The notes below the pieces were generated by a model. The model ran no database searches, was not told the DNA's origin, and was given only the letters and a program-made list of their open reading frames with translations. Below are positions 10,226 through 20,145 of a stretch of 64,000 bases of DNA, piece by piece. The DNA comes from Trinickia mobilis (lineage in GTDB: Bacteria; Pseudomonadota; Gammaproteobacteria; Burkholderiales; Burkholderiaceae), in the NCBI RefSeq assembly GCF_017315705.1, contig NZ_JAFLRF010000014.1:96637-160636 (forward strand), given 5' to 3'. Within the stretch, counting starts at the first letter, position 1. Every line of letters begins with the position of its first letter. Made by a program: the position numbers and the translations under genes.

Positions 10226-11071
10226 TCACTTCTCCGTGCCGCGCGCCTTGAGCAAGATGTGCTTGGCGATGCCGCGCACGATGTTCACTTCCTCGCGCTC
10301 GAGCCCCGAGCGCGCGAAAAGCCGCCGCAATCTCGACATCAGCTTCTTCGGATTCGCGGGATCGAGAAACGCCAGCGCGATCAGCGCGTTCTCCAAATGG
10401 ACGAACATCCGCTCGATCTCGTCGCTGGACGCGCGCGGGCCACCGGTGTCGGCGGGGGCCGGGGCCTCGAGGCCCGATTCGCCGAGATACGCCATGCGCA
10501 GCTCGTAGCACAAGACCTGGACGGCTTGCGCGAGATTGAGCGAGCTATAGGCGGGATTGGCCGGGATATGCGCCAGCGCGCTGCAGCGCTCGACGTCTTC
10601 ATTCGAAAGGCCCGTGCGCTCATTGCCGAACACTAGCGCGATATCGCCGTTCGCCGCGTGCCGGCATGCCTCCATCGCGGCCGCGCGCGGCGCGAGTTGC
10701 GGCGGACCGTACTCGCGCAGCCGCGCCGTGAGCGCAATCGACCAGTGCACGCCCGTCAGCGCATCGGCGAGCGTGGGCACGACGTGGACGGAAGCGAGCA
10801 CATCGTCGGCGCCGCTCGCCATCGCGATCGCTTCCGGATCGCTCTGCACGTGCGCAACCCGCGGCGAGACGAGCACCAGCCGCGAAAAGCCCATTGTCTT
10901 GAGCGCGCGCGCCGCGGCGCCGACATTGCCGGGGTGGCTCGGCTCGACGAGCACGAAGCGCGTCGAGGTAAAGCCGCCGCGCGGCGAGCCGGCGCAATCG
11001 GTTGCCGAGGACGGAGCGCCGCCCGACGGTTCGCTGCCGGGCCGATGATGCGGTGTGTTTGAATGGTTCAA
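10226..11071 (-). CDS. trmJ: tRNA (cytidine/uridine-32-2'-O)-methyltransferase, SpoU/TrmH family
   Basis: This is a SPOUT-fold RNA ribose methyltransferase; TrmJ modifies position 32 in the anticodon loop. It shows the family signatures VLVEPSHPGNVGAAARALKT, LVFGNERTGLSNED and IPANPAYSSLNLAQAVQVL, which together form the trefoil-knot SAM site. No ATG lies upstream of the conserved core, so translation must begin at a TTG or GTG. I place it at TTG 11071, but TTG at 11179 or a later GTG is possible, and the N-terminal 40-80 residues are low complexity. It lies 249 bases upstream of cysE and is divergent from suhB. Confidence 0.9.
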   Translation of the reverse strand: MNHSNTPHHRPGSEPSGGAPSSATDCAGSPRGGFTSTRFVLVEPSHPGNVGAAARALKTMGFSRLVLVSPRVAHVQSDPEAIAMASGADDVLASVHVVPTLADALTGVHWSIALTARLREYGPPQLAPRAAAMEACRHAANGDIALVFGNERTGLSNEDVERCSALAHIPANPAYSSLNLAQAVQVLCYELRMAYLGESGLEAPAPADTGGPRASSDEIERMFVHLENALIALAFLDPANPKKLMSRLRRLFARSGLEREEVNIVRGIAKHILLKARGTEK

Positions 11072-11473
11072 GATGACCCGATGAAAACCGTGAAAAGCAG
11101 CCAACGGCAAGCTCGCCGGGGGACCTGCCCGAATTGACGATGAAGTGAGTATGGTATCGCCAACCTCAGACGAACCCAATCTGCTGTTCGGCCAGGTTGC
11201 GCCTGTTACACGAGTACCCGCAGACTGAAGTCAAGCCGAACCGGTCAAGGCCGGGTGCCTCGGGCGCGCGGCGCTCTGCCGGAATGCGCCCGAGTCGGGT
11301 AAAATCACGCCGTTCGCGCGCGCCGCACGCCGTCGTCGATTGGCCCGCAGCCCGCGCCCTGCTCTTCTTCAATTCGTCTCCGTCGACGGAATTCGTGCCC
11401 GTACACGCGTTCCGGCCGGTTTAGCTCATTACCGGGCAGCGCTCGCGCCTTCCCGGCACAAGGAACCAGGCTC

Positions 11474-12274
11474 ATGCATCCCATGCTCAACATCGCCGTC
11501 AAGGCCGCCCGTCGCGCCGGACAGATCATCAACCGCGCCTCGCTCGATCTCGATCTGATCCAGGTCAGCAAGAAGCAGCACAACGATTTCGTCACGGAGG
11601 TCGACAAGGCATCGGAAGCGGCAATCATTGATACGCTGAAGACTGCCTACCCCGACCACGCCATCCTCGCCGAAGAATCCGGCCGCTCGGAGAACGAATC
11701 CGAGTACCAGTGGATCATCGATCCGCTCGACGGCACGACCAATTTCATTCACGGCTTCCAGTACTACTGCGTTTCGATCGCGCTTGCGCACAAGGGCATC
11801 GTCACGCAGGCCGCCGTCTACGACCCGACGCGCAACGATCTCTTCACGGCATCGCGCGGCCGCGGCGCCTACCTGAACGATCGGCGCATCCGCGTCGGGC
11901 GACGCGATCGGCTTGCCGACTCGCTGATCGGCACGGGCTTTCCGTTCCGCGAAAAGGACGGCCTCGACGCGTATTGCCGCCTGTTCGCCGAAATGACCCA
12001 AGCGTGCACGGGCCTGCGCCGCCCCGGCGCTGCGGCACTCGATCTCGCCAACGTCGCCGCTGGCCGCATGGACGGCTTTTTCGAGCAAGGCATCAGCGCG
12101 TGGGACATGGCGGCCGGCAGCCTGCTGGTTACGGAAGCCGGCGGCCTCGTCGGCAACTACACGGGCGACTCCGACTTCCTGCATCTCGGTGAAATCGTCA
12201 CTGGGAACCCGAAGGTGTACGCACAAATGGTGCCGATCCTGAGCCCCTACAGCCGTACCCGGCAAGCGGCCTGA
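11474..12274 (+). CDS. suhB: Inositol-1-monophosphatase family protein SuhB
   Basis: This is a 266-residue protein of the inositol monophosphatase superfamily. The Mg2+-binding motif [14 protein letters not shown] and the second metal motif [15 protein letters not shown] are intact, so catalysis is expected. In E. coli SuhB also binds RNA polymerase and NusA as part of the rRNA antitermination complex, and that role is likely here but is not visible in sequence. The gene is followed immediately by an intrinsic terminator (12287-12310), so it is probably transcribed alone. Its upstream region of about 400 bases to trmJ must hold divergent promoters. Confidence 0.95.
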   Translation: MHPMLNIAVKAARRAGQIINRASLDLDLIQVSKKQHNDFVTEVDKASEAAIIDTLKTAYPDHAILAEESGRSENESEYQWIIDPLDGTTNFIHGFQYYCVSIALAHKGIVTQAAVYDPTRNDLFTASRGRGAYLNDRRIRVGRRDRLADSLIGTGFPFREKDGLDAYCRLFAEMTQACTGLRRPGAAALDLANVAAGRMDGFFEQGISAWDMAAGSLLVTEAGGLVGNYTGDSDFLHLGEIVTGNPKVYAQMVPILSPYSRTRQAA

Positions 12275-12286
12275 CGCGAGGCAATG

Positions 12287-12310
12287 AAAGCGGCCCCGGC
12301 CGCTTTTTTT
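12287..12310 (+). terminator. Intrinsic terminator after suhB
   Basis: An 8-bp stem, AAAGCGGC pairing with GCCGCTTT, closes a four-base CCCG loop and is followed by a run of seven T. It starts 13 bases after the suhB stop. Confidence 0.9.
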
Positions 12311-12461
12311 GTTGCAAGACCGTGTTGCAGGTCCCCGCGCTCGTGCTACCCGCTCCTCGCTGCCCCAGCCAGGGTGCCGGCATGCTTCGCGCACGCTTCG
12401 ATTTCGATGCTTGCCGCAGCGGCCAAAACCGCGGCGGCACACAGCATGGGTCCCGCGCTTC

Positions 12462-13760
12462 ATGAAAAAAGGCTTCTATACGATCATCGCCGCTCAGTTC
12501 GTGTCGTCGCTCGCCGATAACGCGTTGCTGATCGCTGCGATCGCATTGCTCAGCGTGATGCAGGCTGCCGCCTGGGTCACGCCGCTGTTGCAGATCTTCT
12601 TCACGATCTCTTACGTCTTGCTGGCGCCTTTTGTCGGCGCATTCGCCGACGCGCTGCAAAAACGTCACGTCATGTTCGCGTCGAACGCGCTGAAAGCGTG
12701 CGGCTGCCTGTTGATGATCGCGGGCGTCCATCCGATGATCGCGTATGGCGTGGTCGGGTTCGGCGCCGCCGCCTATTCGCCCGCCAAATACGGGATTCTC
12801 ACCGAGCTGCTGCCGCCCGAGCGGCTGATTGCGGCGAACGCATGGCTCGAATCGGCCACCGTGCTCTCGACGATCATCGGCACGATGATGGGCGGCGCAC
12901 TGATCAGCCCCCTCGCCGAGCGTTTCGTCGCGCGCGTGCATTGGCCGTTCGTGCATTCGGCCGCCGACCTGGCGATGCTCGCCGTCATGCTGACTTACTT
13001 GGTGGCGGCACTCATCAACATCGACATTCCCGACACCGGGGCGCGCTACGCGAACCGCCTGCGCGAGCCCGGCAAGCTCGTCGGCGACTTCGTGCACTGC
13101 TTCAACGTGCTGTGGCTCGACAAGCTTGCGCAGATCGCGCTATGGGTCACGACGCTAATGTGGGGCGCGGCCGTCACGCTGCAGTTGCTCGTCCTCAAGT
13201 GGGCTGCGTCGAACTTGGGGTTGTCGTTGTCGAAGGCCGCAGTGATGCAGGGCGTGACGGGCATCGGCATTGCGGTCGGCGCGGCAGCCGCGGCGACCTG
13301 GATTCCGCTCGTACGCTCGCTAAAGGTGCTGCCGGTGGGGATCGCCGCAGGACTCGTCGCCGTCGGGATGGCGTTCTACAGCAAGGGGCTCTTCCCGCCT
13401 GGCGCGGGCTTGCGGTTCGGCAGCCTTTTCGCGCCGTTCTATATCGTGTTCGCGTATCCGCTGATGATCGGCCTCGGCGGCCTGGCGGGATTCTTCATCG
13501 TGCCGATGAACGCGCTCTTGCAGCATCGCGGCGCTACGCTGCTCTCGGCCGGTCATTCGATCGCCGTGCAGAACTTCAACCAGAATCTCGCCGTGCTGCT
13601 GATGCTCGGCGCCTACGCGCTGCTGTTGACCGCGAAGGTGCCGGCGCAGTGGATCATCGTCATCTTCGGCAGCTTCATCTGCCTGATGATCTGGCTCGCG
13701 AAACGCAAGAGCGCGGCCAACGCGCGCAAGGTGGATCTGCGCGCGCTCGTCGAAGAATGA
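12462..13760 (+). CDS. lplT: Lysophospholipid transporter LplT (MFS)
   Basis: LplT flips lysophospholipids across the inner membrane for re-acylation. The start at ATG 12462 (MKKGFYTIIAAQFVSSLADN) gives 432 residues with about 12 hydrophobic segments, and the N-terminal FVSSLADNALLIAAIALL matches LplT-type transporters. In enterobacteria lplT is next to or fused with the acyltransferase aas. Here it stands between suhB and mutS without an acyltransferase neighbour, so the partner must be elsewhere or absent. The preceding 150 bases after the suhB terminator hold its promoter. The frame is open from 12309, but the extra 51 codons are not membrane-like or conserved. Confidence 0.9.
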   Translation: MKKGFYTIIAAQFVSSLADNALLIAAIALLSVMQAAAWVTPLLQIFFTISYVLLAPFVGAFADALQKRHVMFASNALKACGCLLMIAGVHPMIAYGVVGFGAAAYSPAKYGILTELLPPERLIAANAWLESATVLSTIIGTMMGGALISPLAERFVARVHWPFVHSAADLAMLAVMLTYLVAALINIDIPDTGARYANRLREPGKLVGDFVHCFNVLWLDKLAQIALWVTTLMWGAAVTLQLLVLKWAASNLGLSLSKAAVMQGVTGIGIAVGAAAAATWIPLVRSLKVLPVGIAAGLVAVGMAFYSKGLFPPGAGLRFGSLFAPFYIVFAYPLMIGLGGLAGFFIVPMNALLQHRGATLLSAGHSIAVQNFNQNLAVLLMLGAYALLLTAKVPAQWIIVIFGSFICLMIWLAKRKSAANARKVDLRALVEE

Positions 13761-13902
13761 GTGACGGAGCGGGACGCGGCAGCCCGGCTGCGGATTTCCC
13801 GGGACGTCTGGCGAAACGTTCGCGTTGGCCATTCGTCCAGGGTTCGTGCCCGACGTGCGCGGGTTAAACTCTCGCCCTATATAGCCAAAGCAAACAAACA
13901 CG

Positions 13903-16575
13903 ATGGGCAATCCAATTGAAGCGGCCGGCGCTGCCAGCGACGTAGCGCAGCACACGCCGATGATGCAGCAGTACCTTCGCATTAAAGCGGAGCATCCCGG
14001 CACGCTCGTCTTTTATCGAATGGGCGACTTCTATGAGCTCTTTTTCGACGACGCCGAAAAAGCCGCTCGCCTGCTCGACCTGACGCTCACGCAGCGCGGC
14101 GCGTCTGCAGGCAACCCGATCAAGATGGCGGGTGTGCCGCATCACGCGGTCGAGCAGTACCTCGCGAAGCTCGTGAAGCTCGGCGAATCGGTCGCGATCT
14201 GCGAGCAGATCGGCGACCCGGCAACGTCCAAGGGCCCGGTCGAACGCAAGGTCGTGCGCGTCGTCACGCCGGGCACGCTCACGGACGCCGCGCTGCTGTC
14301 CGACAAGAGCGACGTCTATCTGCTCGCGCTCTCTCCGGGCCACAACAAGCGCGGAGTCGTGACGAACGTGGGCCTTGCGTGGCTCAACCTCGCGAGCGGC
14401 GCGCTCCGCCTCGCAGAAGTCGCGCCCGACCAAGTCGGCGCCGCGCTCGAACGCATTCGCCCGGCCGAAATCCTCGTGTCCGACACGCCCGCAGGCTTCA
14501 CGCCGGCCAGCGCGGCCGGCGCGCTGACGCGGGTGCCCGTGTGGCATTTCGACGTTGCATCGGGCACACAGCGCCTGTGCGACCAGCTGGGCGTTGCGGG
14601 ACTCGACGGCTTCGGCGCGCAAACGCTGACGAGCGCGTGCGGCGCAGCGGGCGCCCTGCTGCTCTACGCGTCGGCAACGCAAGGCCAGCAATTGCGCCAC
14701 GTGCGCAGCCTCAAGGTCGAGTACGAATCCGAATACATCGGCCTCGATCCGGCGACACGCCGCAATCTCGAATTGACGGAAACATTGCGCGGCACCGAAT
14801 CGCCGACGTTGTACTCCCTCCTCGACACCTGCAGCACGGCGATGGGCAGCCGCTTGCTGCGTCACTGGCTGCATCATCCGCCGCGCGACGCGATGGTCGC
14901 CCAAACGCGACAGCAGGCGATCGGCGCGCTGCTCGATGCGCCCATCGACGCAAGTCTCGACGCGCTGCGCGGCGCGTTGCGTCAGATTGCGGATGTGGAG
15001 CGGATCACGGGGCGGCTTGCGCTGTTGTCGGCGCGTCCGCGCGACCTGTCGAGCCTGCGCGATACATTCGTGTCGCTGCCGGCGCTGCGCGCAAAACTGG
15101 CGCCCGTCGTCGCGAACGCCGCAGCCCTCGCGCGCGTCGACGCCGAGCTCGAGCCCCCGGCCGGCTGCGTCGAATTGTTGACTCGCGCAGTCGCCGCCGA
15201 ACCGGCGGCCATGGTCCGCGACGGCGGCGTGATCGCCCGCGGCTACGATGCGGATCTCGACGCGTTGCGCGATATTTCGGAGAACTGCGGACAATTCCTG
15301 ATCGACCTCGAAACGCGCGAACGCACCCGCACCGGGATCGCGAATTTGCGCGTCGAGTACAACAAGGTCCACGGGTTCTACATCGAAGTCACGCGCGGCC
15401 AGACCGACAAAGTGCCGGACGACTATCGCCGCCGCCAGACGCTCAAGAACGCCGAGCGCTATATCACGCCCGAGCTGAAGACCTTCGAGGATAAGGCGCT
15501 CTCCGCACAAGAGCGTGCGCTCGCCCGCGAACGCGCGCTCTTCGACGCGCTGCTGCAATCGCTGCTGCCGTTCATCGCCGATTGCCAGCGCGTCGCCACG
15601 GCGCTCGCCGAGCTCGACCTGCTCGCCGCGCTTGCCGAGCGGGCCCGCGCGCTCGATTGGGTCGCACCGGAATTCTCCGCGGAGGTCGGCATCGATATCG
15701 AGCAAGGTCGGCATCCGGTCGTCGAAGCGCAAGTCGAACAGTTCATCGCGAACGACTGCCGCCTCTCCACCGATCGCAAGCTGCTGTTGATCACCGGCCC
15801 CAATATGGGCGGCAAATCGACGTTCATGCGCCAGACCGCGTTGATCACGCTGCTGGCTTATGCCGGCAGCTACGTGCCCGCCCGGCGCGCGCGCTTCGGT
15901 CCGATCGACCGCATCTTCACGCGCATCGGCGCCGCCGACGACTTGGCGGGCGGCCGCTCGACGTTCATGGTCGAAATGACGGAAGCCGCGGCGATCCTGA
16001 ACGACGCGACGCCGCAGAGTCTCGTGCTGATGGACGAAATCGGCCGCGGCACGTCGACATTCGACGGCCTCGCGCTCGCGTGGGCCATCGCGCGCCACCT
16101 GCTCTCGCACAACGCCTGCTACACCCTCTTTGCTACGCACTATTTCGAGTTGACCCAGCTGCCAACCGAATTCGCGCACGCGGCGAACGTTCACTTGTCC
16201 GCCGTCGAACACGGGCATGGGATCGTTTTCCTGCACGCCGTCAACGAAGGTCCCGCGAGCCAGAGCTACGGCTTGCAGGTCGCGCAGTTGGCCGGCGTGC
16301 CGTCGCCCGTGATTCGCGCCGCGCGCAAACACCTCGCGTATCTAGAACAACAATCGGTGGGGCACGCGACGCCGCAGCTCGATTTGTTCGCTGATCCCGT
16401 CTACTTGGAAGACGCGCCGGACGATACCGAGGATGGCCCGCCCGCAGCGCACCTGCACCCCGCACTCGAAAAGCTGCGTTCGATCGATCCGAACGATCTG
16501 AAACCGCGCGACGCGCTCGATCTGCTTTACGAACTGCACGATCTCGCAAGCGCCGCGCAGGATGCGCAACGCTAA
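13903..16575 (+). CDS. mutS: DNA mismatch repair protein MutS
   Basis: MutS recognises base mismatches and small loops and starts methyl-independent or MutH-independent repair with MutL. The 890-residue protein has the mismatch-reading motif F-Y-E at residues 43-45 ([10 protein letters not shown]). It also has connector, lever and clamp regions, and the ABC-type ATPase with Walker [10 protein letters not shown] near 632-640, the [16 protein letters not shown]alker B and signature region, and [10 protein letters not shown]. The length is typical (E. coli 853). The last 14 bases overlap the next gene, so the two are translationally coupled. Confidence 0.98.
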   Translation: MGNPIEAAGAASDVAQHTPMMQQYLRIKAEHPGTLVFYRMGDFYELFFDDAEKAARLLDLTLTQRGASAGNPIKMAGVPHHAVEQYLAKLVKLGESVAICEQIGDPATSKGPVERKVVRVVTPGTLTDAALLSDKSDVYLLALSPGHNKRGVVTNVGLAWLNLASGALRLAEVAPDQVGAALERIRPAEILVSDTPAGFTPASAAGALTRVPVWHFDVASGTQRLCDQLGVAGLDGFGAQTLTSACGAAGALLLYASATQGQQLRHVRSLKVEYESEYIGLDPATRRNLELTETLRGTESPTLYSLLDTCSTAMGSRLLRHWLHHPPRDAMVAQTRQQAIGALLDAPIDASLDALRGALRQIADVERITGRLALLSARPRDLSSLRDTFVSLPALRAKLAPVVANAAALARVDAELEPPAGCVELLTRAVAAEPAAMVRDGGVIARGYDADLDALRDISENCGQFLIDLETRERTRTGIANLRVEYNKVHGFYIEVTRGQTDKVPDDYRRRQTLKNAERYITPELKTFEDKALSAQERALARERALFDALLQSLLPFIADCQRVATALAELDLLAALAERARALDWVAPEFSAEVGIDIEQGRHPVVEAQVEQFIANDCRLSTDRKLLLITGPNMGGKSTFMRQTALITLLAYAGSYVPARRARFGPIDRIFTRIGAADDLAGGRSTFMVEMTEAAAILNDATPQSLVLMDEIGRGTSTFDGLALAWAIARHLLSHNACYTLFATHYFELTQLPTEFAHAANVHLSAVEHGHGIVFLHAVNEGPASQSYGLQVAQLAGVPSPVIRAARKHLAYLEQQSVGHATPQLDLFADPVYLEDAPDDTEDGPPAAHLHPALEKLRSIDPNDLKPRDALDLLYELHDLASAAQDAQR

Positions 16576-17848
16576 GCGCCGCATGCGGGCCAAGGAACGG
16601 CACCGACGTCCCTCCCTGATGCACAGCGCGGCGGCGCTTGCCGTCGCGCTCGCGTGCTGCCTGACGCCGGTTCGGCAAGCAGACGCGGCCGTACCGCGCT
16701 ACACGTTCGCCGTCGTCGGCAGCACGTTGCAAGACTCAGCCGACGAAGCGCCGACGCAGCGTCTTCTCGAAGCGATCGGGCTCGACAAGCAGATGTCGTT
16801 CATCGTCTATGACGGCAACCTAAAAAGCGCGTCAGAAGCGTGCCGCGACTCGCTCTACGAAGCGCGGCAGCAAGTGCTCGAAACGTCGCGGGCGCCGCTC
16901 TTCTTCATCCCGGGCGGGCACGACTGGGTTGCCTGCAGCCAGCCGCAGGCGGGGGGCTACGACGCAGTTGAACGGCTCGACTTTCTGCGGCAGACGCTGC
17001 TTTCCGATTCGACGTCGATGGGCCAAAACGCCCTTGCCCTCACCCGTGAAAGCGAAGTCGCACGCTTTCGCCCCTACCGCGAGAATGTCCGCTGGCAGAT
17101 TGGCGATACGGTGTTCATCGGCCTGAACGTGCCCGGCGAAAACAACCACTACCTGAGCGCGGGCGGACGCAACGGAGAATTTGAAGATCGCGCGGTCGCG
17201 ACCGCGTTCTGGCTAGAACATGCGGCCGAATATGCGAAGCGCCGTGACGCGCGCGCGGTAGTCGTTTTCATCCAGGGCGACCCCGATCTGAAGCAGTACG
17301 AACATCCGGAACGCTTCCCGTGGCTGCGGTTTGGCCGTGCGCGGCCGCGCGACGGCTATCTGGAGTTCAAGCGCAGCCTCGTGAAACTCGCGGAGACGTT
17401 TCGCGGACCGGTGCTGCTGGTCCATTACGACGACCGGCGCCTGGCGGGCGGCTTCCTGATCGACCAGCCGCTTCACAACGACAAGGGCGGACGCGTCATG
17501 AATCTGACACGCATCGCCATTGCACCTCGCGAACGTCTGACGCAATGGATTCAAATCGACGCGGATTTCGGCAAGCAGCCGCCGTTCAGGGTAAGCGTGA
17601 GGAATGCCCCGCGAAATCTACCGGCGCCTATCGCGCCGCAGACGGTGCCGAGCGAAGAGCCGGCCGTGCCGCCGGTGCCCGACGCGTCAGGATTGATGCC
17701 GGCGCTGCCGATGTCCGAGCCGCCGATCCTGCCAGACGATAATCAAAGCGCGCCGCCCATCTTGCCGGCGCCCGCTCATCCTTCGTCGCAGGCTTCGGCG
17801 CCTGAGAGCGCCGAGCCCGCAAGTTCGTCAGTGCAACGTGGGCCGTGA
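16562..17848 (+). CDS. Exported metallophosphoesterase-like protein with lost metal ligands
   Basis: This 428-residue protein has a signal peptide (hydrophobic run about 20-36, cleavage near residue 43 after ADA). Its fold follows the calcineurin-like phosphoesterases: [10 protein letters not shown] where D-x-H is expected, FIVYDGNL where GD is expected, FFIPGGHDW where GNHD is expected, and VVVFIQGDP where the fourth motif histidine normally stands. Most metal-binding residues are therefore replaced and activity is doubtful. The last 80 residues or so are Pro/Ala/Ser-rich. The start overlaps the end of mutS by 14 bases, and the end overlaps the convergent slyD by 21 bases. I know no named homologue; the fold assignment is an inference from motif spacing. 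Confidence 0.75.
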   Translation: MRNAKRRMRAKERHRRPSLMHSAAALAVALACCLTPVRQADAAVPRYTFAVVGSTLQDSADEAPTQRLLEAIGLDKQMSFIVYDGNLKSASEACRDSLYEARQQVLETSRAPLFFIPGGHDWVACSQPQAGGYDAVERLDFLRQTLLSDSTSMGQNALALTRESEVARFRPYRENVRWQIGDTVFIGLNVPGENNHYLSAGGRNGEFEDRAVATAFWLEHAAEYAKRRDARAVVVFIQGDPDLKQYEHPERFPWLRFGRARPRDGYLEFKRSLVKLAETFRGPVLLVHYDDRRLAGGFLIDQPLHNDKGGRVMNLTRIAIAPRERLTQWIQIDADFGKQPPFRVSVRNAPRNLPAPIAPQTVPSEEPAVPPVPDASGLMPALPMSEPPILPDDNQSAPPILPAPAHPSSQASAPESAEPASSSVQRGP

Positions 17849-18367
17849 GTCGCCGGTCTCGTCGTCATCGTCTTCGTCGATGACTTCGAGGCCGTCCGCG
17901 CCGTGCGCATGCTCGTGTTCGATCTCGTCCTGGGTGGCTTCGCGCACTTCCTTGACGGTCAGCGCGAAACGCAGCGCCATGCCGGCGAGCGGATGGTTGC
18001 CGTCGAGCACGACTTTATCCTCGGCGACATCGGTGACGGTGTAGATCAGCGAATCGACATCCTCATCGCCCTCTTCCGGCGTGCCTTCGAACTGCATGCC
18101 GACTTCGAGCGGCTCGGGAAAACGGTTGCGCGGCTCGACCTTCACGAGATCCGGGTCGTACTCGCCGAAGGCGTCTTGCGGCTCGAGCTGGATCTGGGTC
18201 TGGAAACCGGGCTCGCGACCGTCGAGTTCTTCCTCGATCTTAGGGAACGTGCCATCATAGCCGCCGTGCAGATAGACCATCGGCTCGTCGCTTTCTTCAA
18301 TCAGATTGCCCTGTGCATCCGACAGCTTGTAAGCGACCGATACGACGGTGTTCTTTGCGATTTTCAT
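17828..18367 (-). CDS. slyD: FKBP-type peptidyl-prolyl cis-trans isomerase SlyD
   Basis: SlyD is a cytoplasmic prolyl isomerase and chaperone with an insert-in-flap domain, and it binds metals such as nickel in other species. The start at ATG 18367 (MKIAKNTVVSVAYKL), preceded by GGAG, gives 179 residues. FKBP motifs are DAFGEYDPDLV, the NHPLAGMAL segment and VKEVREATQDE. The tail is acidic with only a few histidines (EHEHAHGADG) and lacks the Cys/His-rich tail of E. coli SlyD, so strong nickel binding is less likely. A -10-like TATAAT on the minus strand at 18397-18392 lies just before the start of the divergent roxA. Confidence 0.93.
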   Translation of the reverse strand: MKIAKNTVVSVAYKLSDAQGNLIEESDEPMVYLHGGYDGTFPKIEEELDGREPGFQTQIQLEPQDAFGEYDPDLVKVEPRNRFPEPLEVGMQFEGTPEEGDEDVDSLIYTVTDVAEDKVVLDGNHPLAGMALRFALTVKEVREATQDEIEHEHAHGADGLEVIDEDDDDETGDSRPTLH

Positions 18368-18391
18368 TCGATTCTCCAAAATACGTTTGCC

Positions 18392-18397
18392 ATTATA
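18392..18397 (-). promoter_or_regulatory. Candidate -10 box for slyD
   Basis: TATAAT on the minus strand lies 25 bases before the slyD ATG and only three bases from the roxA ATG on the other strand. The matching -35 would fall inside roxA and is weak (GTCTAG at 18420-18415). If used, the two divergent genes share a 32-base gap and cannot be transcribed independently. Confidence 0.4.
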
Positions 18398-18399
18398 CG

Positions 18400-19635
18400 A
18401 TGCCCAAGCGGCCCCTAGACCACCTGGCCGGCACCGCGTCGGCCACCGCCAAGACAACTGTTTCGCCCCCGCTTGCCGACGTGCCTACACCTTTGCTGGG
18501 CAATCTTACGCCGTCGCAATTCATGCGCCGGTACTGGCAGAAAAAGCCGCTGCTGATCCGCCAAGCCGTTCCCGGCATCGTGCCTCCGCTGGCACGCGAC
18601 GAACTGTTCGAGTTGGCCGACAGCGACGACGTGGAATCCCGGCTGATCACCCATTTCCGCGGTGCCTGGCAACTCAAGCACGGGCCGTTCGCGCCGCACG
18701 ATCTGCCGGCGGTGAAGCGTCGCGAATGGACACTCCTGGTCCAGGGCGTCAACCTGCACGACGATCGCGCACGCTCGCTGCTCGACCGCTTCCGCTTCGT
18801 TCCCGATGCCCGTCTCGACGATCTGATGATCTCTTATGCGACCGACGGGGGCGGCGTCGGTCCGCACTTCGACTCCTACGATGTTTTCCTGCTGCAAATT
18901 CATGGCAAACGGCGTTGGCGCATTGGCGCGCAAAAGGACCTGCCGTTAAAAGCGGGACTTCCGTTGAAAGTTTTACAGCATTTCGAGCCCGACGAAGAGT
19001 GGCTGCTCGAACCCGGCGACATGCTGTACCTGCCGCCGCACATCGCCCACGACGGCATTGCCGAAGGCGAATGCATGACATGCTCGATCGGCTTTCGGGC
19101 GCCGTCCGCAAACGAGCTGACCGGCCAGTTTCTCTACCATCTCGCCGAGCGCGGCGAGGCCATGAACGGATCGCTTCGGGACGAACGCTATCGCGATCCG
19201 CAACAACCGGCGGTGACGAACCCGGCGCAATTGCCGCAAGCGCTCGTCGATCGGGTTGGCGCGATCCTTGCACAGGTCAAATGGACCGAGCGAGACGTCG
19301 CGTCGTTTCTGGGCAGCTACCTGAGCGAGCCGAAAGCGAATGTGGTATTCGACGCACCGCGTCGCCCCTTGAACGAAGCCGCATTCATTCGCAACGCCTC
19401 CCGGTCGGGTATTCGACTCGATAGAAAAACTGTGTTGCTGTATGGAGCGCGTTCGTACTTCATCAATGGCGAAGAAGACCGGTTTTTGCGCGGTAAAAAT
19501 TGGTTAGCAAAATTGGCTGATACGCGGCGCCTGGGGGCGAAACGCTTTGTAACACTCTCCGGCGATGGAGCGGTGACAGCATTGCTGCACGAATGGTATT
19601 GTGCGGGCTGGGTACAAGTGGGCGAATTCGCGTAA
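18400..19635 (+). CDS. roxA: 50S ribosomal protein L16 arginine hydroxylase (JmjC-type oxygenase)
   Basis: RoxA (YcfD) is an Fe(II)/2-oxoglutarate oxygenase that hydroxylates an arginine of ribosomal protein L16. The 411-residue protein has the iron triad as H156-x-D158 in GVGPHFDSYDVF and H217 in PPHIAHDG; the 61-residue spacing is as in E. coli. SQFMRRYWQKKPLLIRQA is the family's N-terminal signature. The start at ATG 18400 gives MPKRPLDHLAG. It has no clear Shine-Dalgarno and is only 32 bases from the divergent slyD start. Upstream in-frame codons overlap slyD and look unconserved. Confidence 0.92.
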   Translation: MPKRPLDHLAGTASATAKTTVSPPLADVPTPLLGNLTPSQFMRRYWQKKPLLIRQAVPGIVPPLARDELFELADSDDVESRLITHFRGAWQLKHGPFAPHDLPAVKRREWTLLVQGVNLHDDRARSLLDRFRFVPDARLDDLMISYATDGGGVGPHFDSYDVFLLQIHGKRRWRIGAQKDLPLKAGLPLKVLQHFEPDEEWLLEPGDMLYLPPHIAHDGIAEGECMTCSIGFRAPSANELTGQFLYHLAERGEAMNGSLRDERYRDPQQPAVTNPAQLPQALVDRVGAILAQVKWTERDVASFLGSYLSEPKANVVFDAPRRPLNEAAFIRNASRSGIRLDRKTVLLYGARSYFINGEEDRFLRGKNWLAKLADTRRLGAKRFVTLSGDGAVTALLHEWYCAGWVQVGEFA

Positions 19636-19726
19636 AGTAGCCTGCCTGTTGTTCCGAAACACAATATTTTGTATGAGAAAGACAACGTATTGACCCTGGT
19701 TTGTCGACGGTCGGTACGAAAGTGCA

Positions 19727-19732
19727 TATAAT
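19727..19732 (+). promoter_or_regulatory. Candidate -10 box for the Ala-rich lipoprotein gene
   Basis: A consensus TATAAT lies 130 bases before the lipoprotein start, in an AT-richer stretch that stands out from its surroundings. The -35 is less clear: TTGTCG at 19701 gives a 20-base spacer, and TTGACC at 19690 lies too far upstream. Confidence 0.5.
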
Positions 19733-19861
19733 TTCCGCCCAAGCCGTAGGGAAGATTCACGCTCTGAAGTGCATCCCACCATCGGCCCAGGTTGGTGTTG
19801 GAGCACATTACCGGTATTATTTCGCGCTGTTGCTTACCTTTAACCATAAAAGGACGTGATC

Positions 19862-20122
19862 ATGAAGAAATCCCTCCTCGTAGCATCCATGCTGGCAGCT
19901 GTGGCCCTGGCCGCTTGCAACAAGAGCAGCGACCAATCGGCCGCCCCGGCCGCTAGCGACACGTCGGCTGCTTCGGCACCGGCAGCTGCTGCTTCGGATA
20001 CGGGCGCTGCTTCGGGCGCTGCTGCTGCGAGCGACACCGGTGCCGCTGCTTCGGCTCCGGCTGCTGCTGCGTCGGACACGGGCGCTTCGGCTGCTGCTCC
20101 GGCTTCGGGCGCAAGCCAGTAA
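19862..20122 (+). CDS. Small Ala/Ser-rich lipoprotein of low complexity
   Basis: This is an 86-residue protein with a lipoprotein signal ending in the lipobox LAAC, so it should be lipidated at Cys18 and exported. The remaining 68 residues contain almost only Ala, Ser, Asp, Thr, Gly and Pro, in loose repeats of the type AAASDTGA. No fold is expected. I start at ATG 19862, seven bases after AGGA; a GTG two codons earlier is less likely. A strong promoter-like region and a perfect terminator flank it, so it is a monocistronic, possibly highly expressed gene. The function is unknown; a surface-spacer role is only a guess. Confidence 0.8.
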   Translation: MKKSLLVASMLAAVALAACNKSSDQSAAPAASDTSAASAPAAAASDTGAASGAAAASDTGAAASAPAAAASDTGASAAAPASGASQ

Positions 20123-20145
20123 GCTGCCAGCTGGATGTGGCAAAG

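Noticed and set aside
13864..16332. 822-codon open frame antisense to mutS
   Set aside because: It mirrors the mutS codons in a GC-rich genome, is Arg-rich without domains, and has no ribosome binding site. mutS itself is complete and well conserved.
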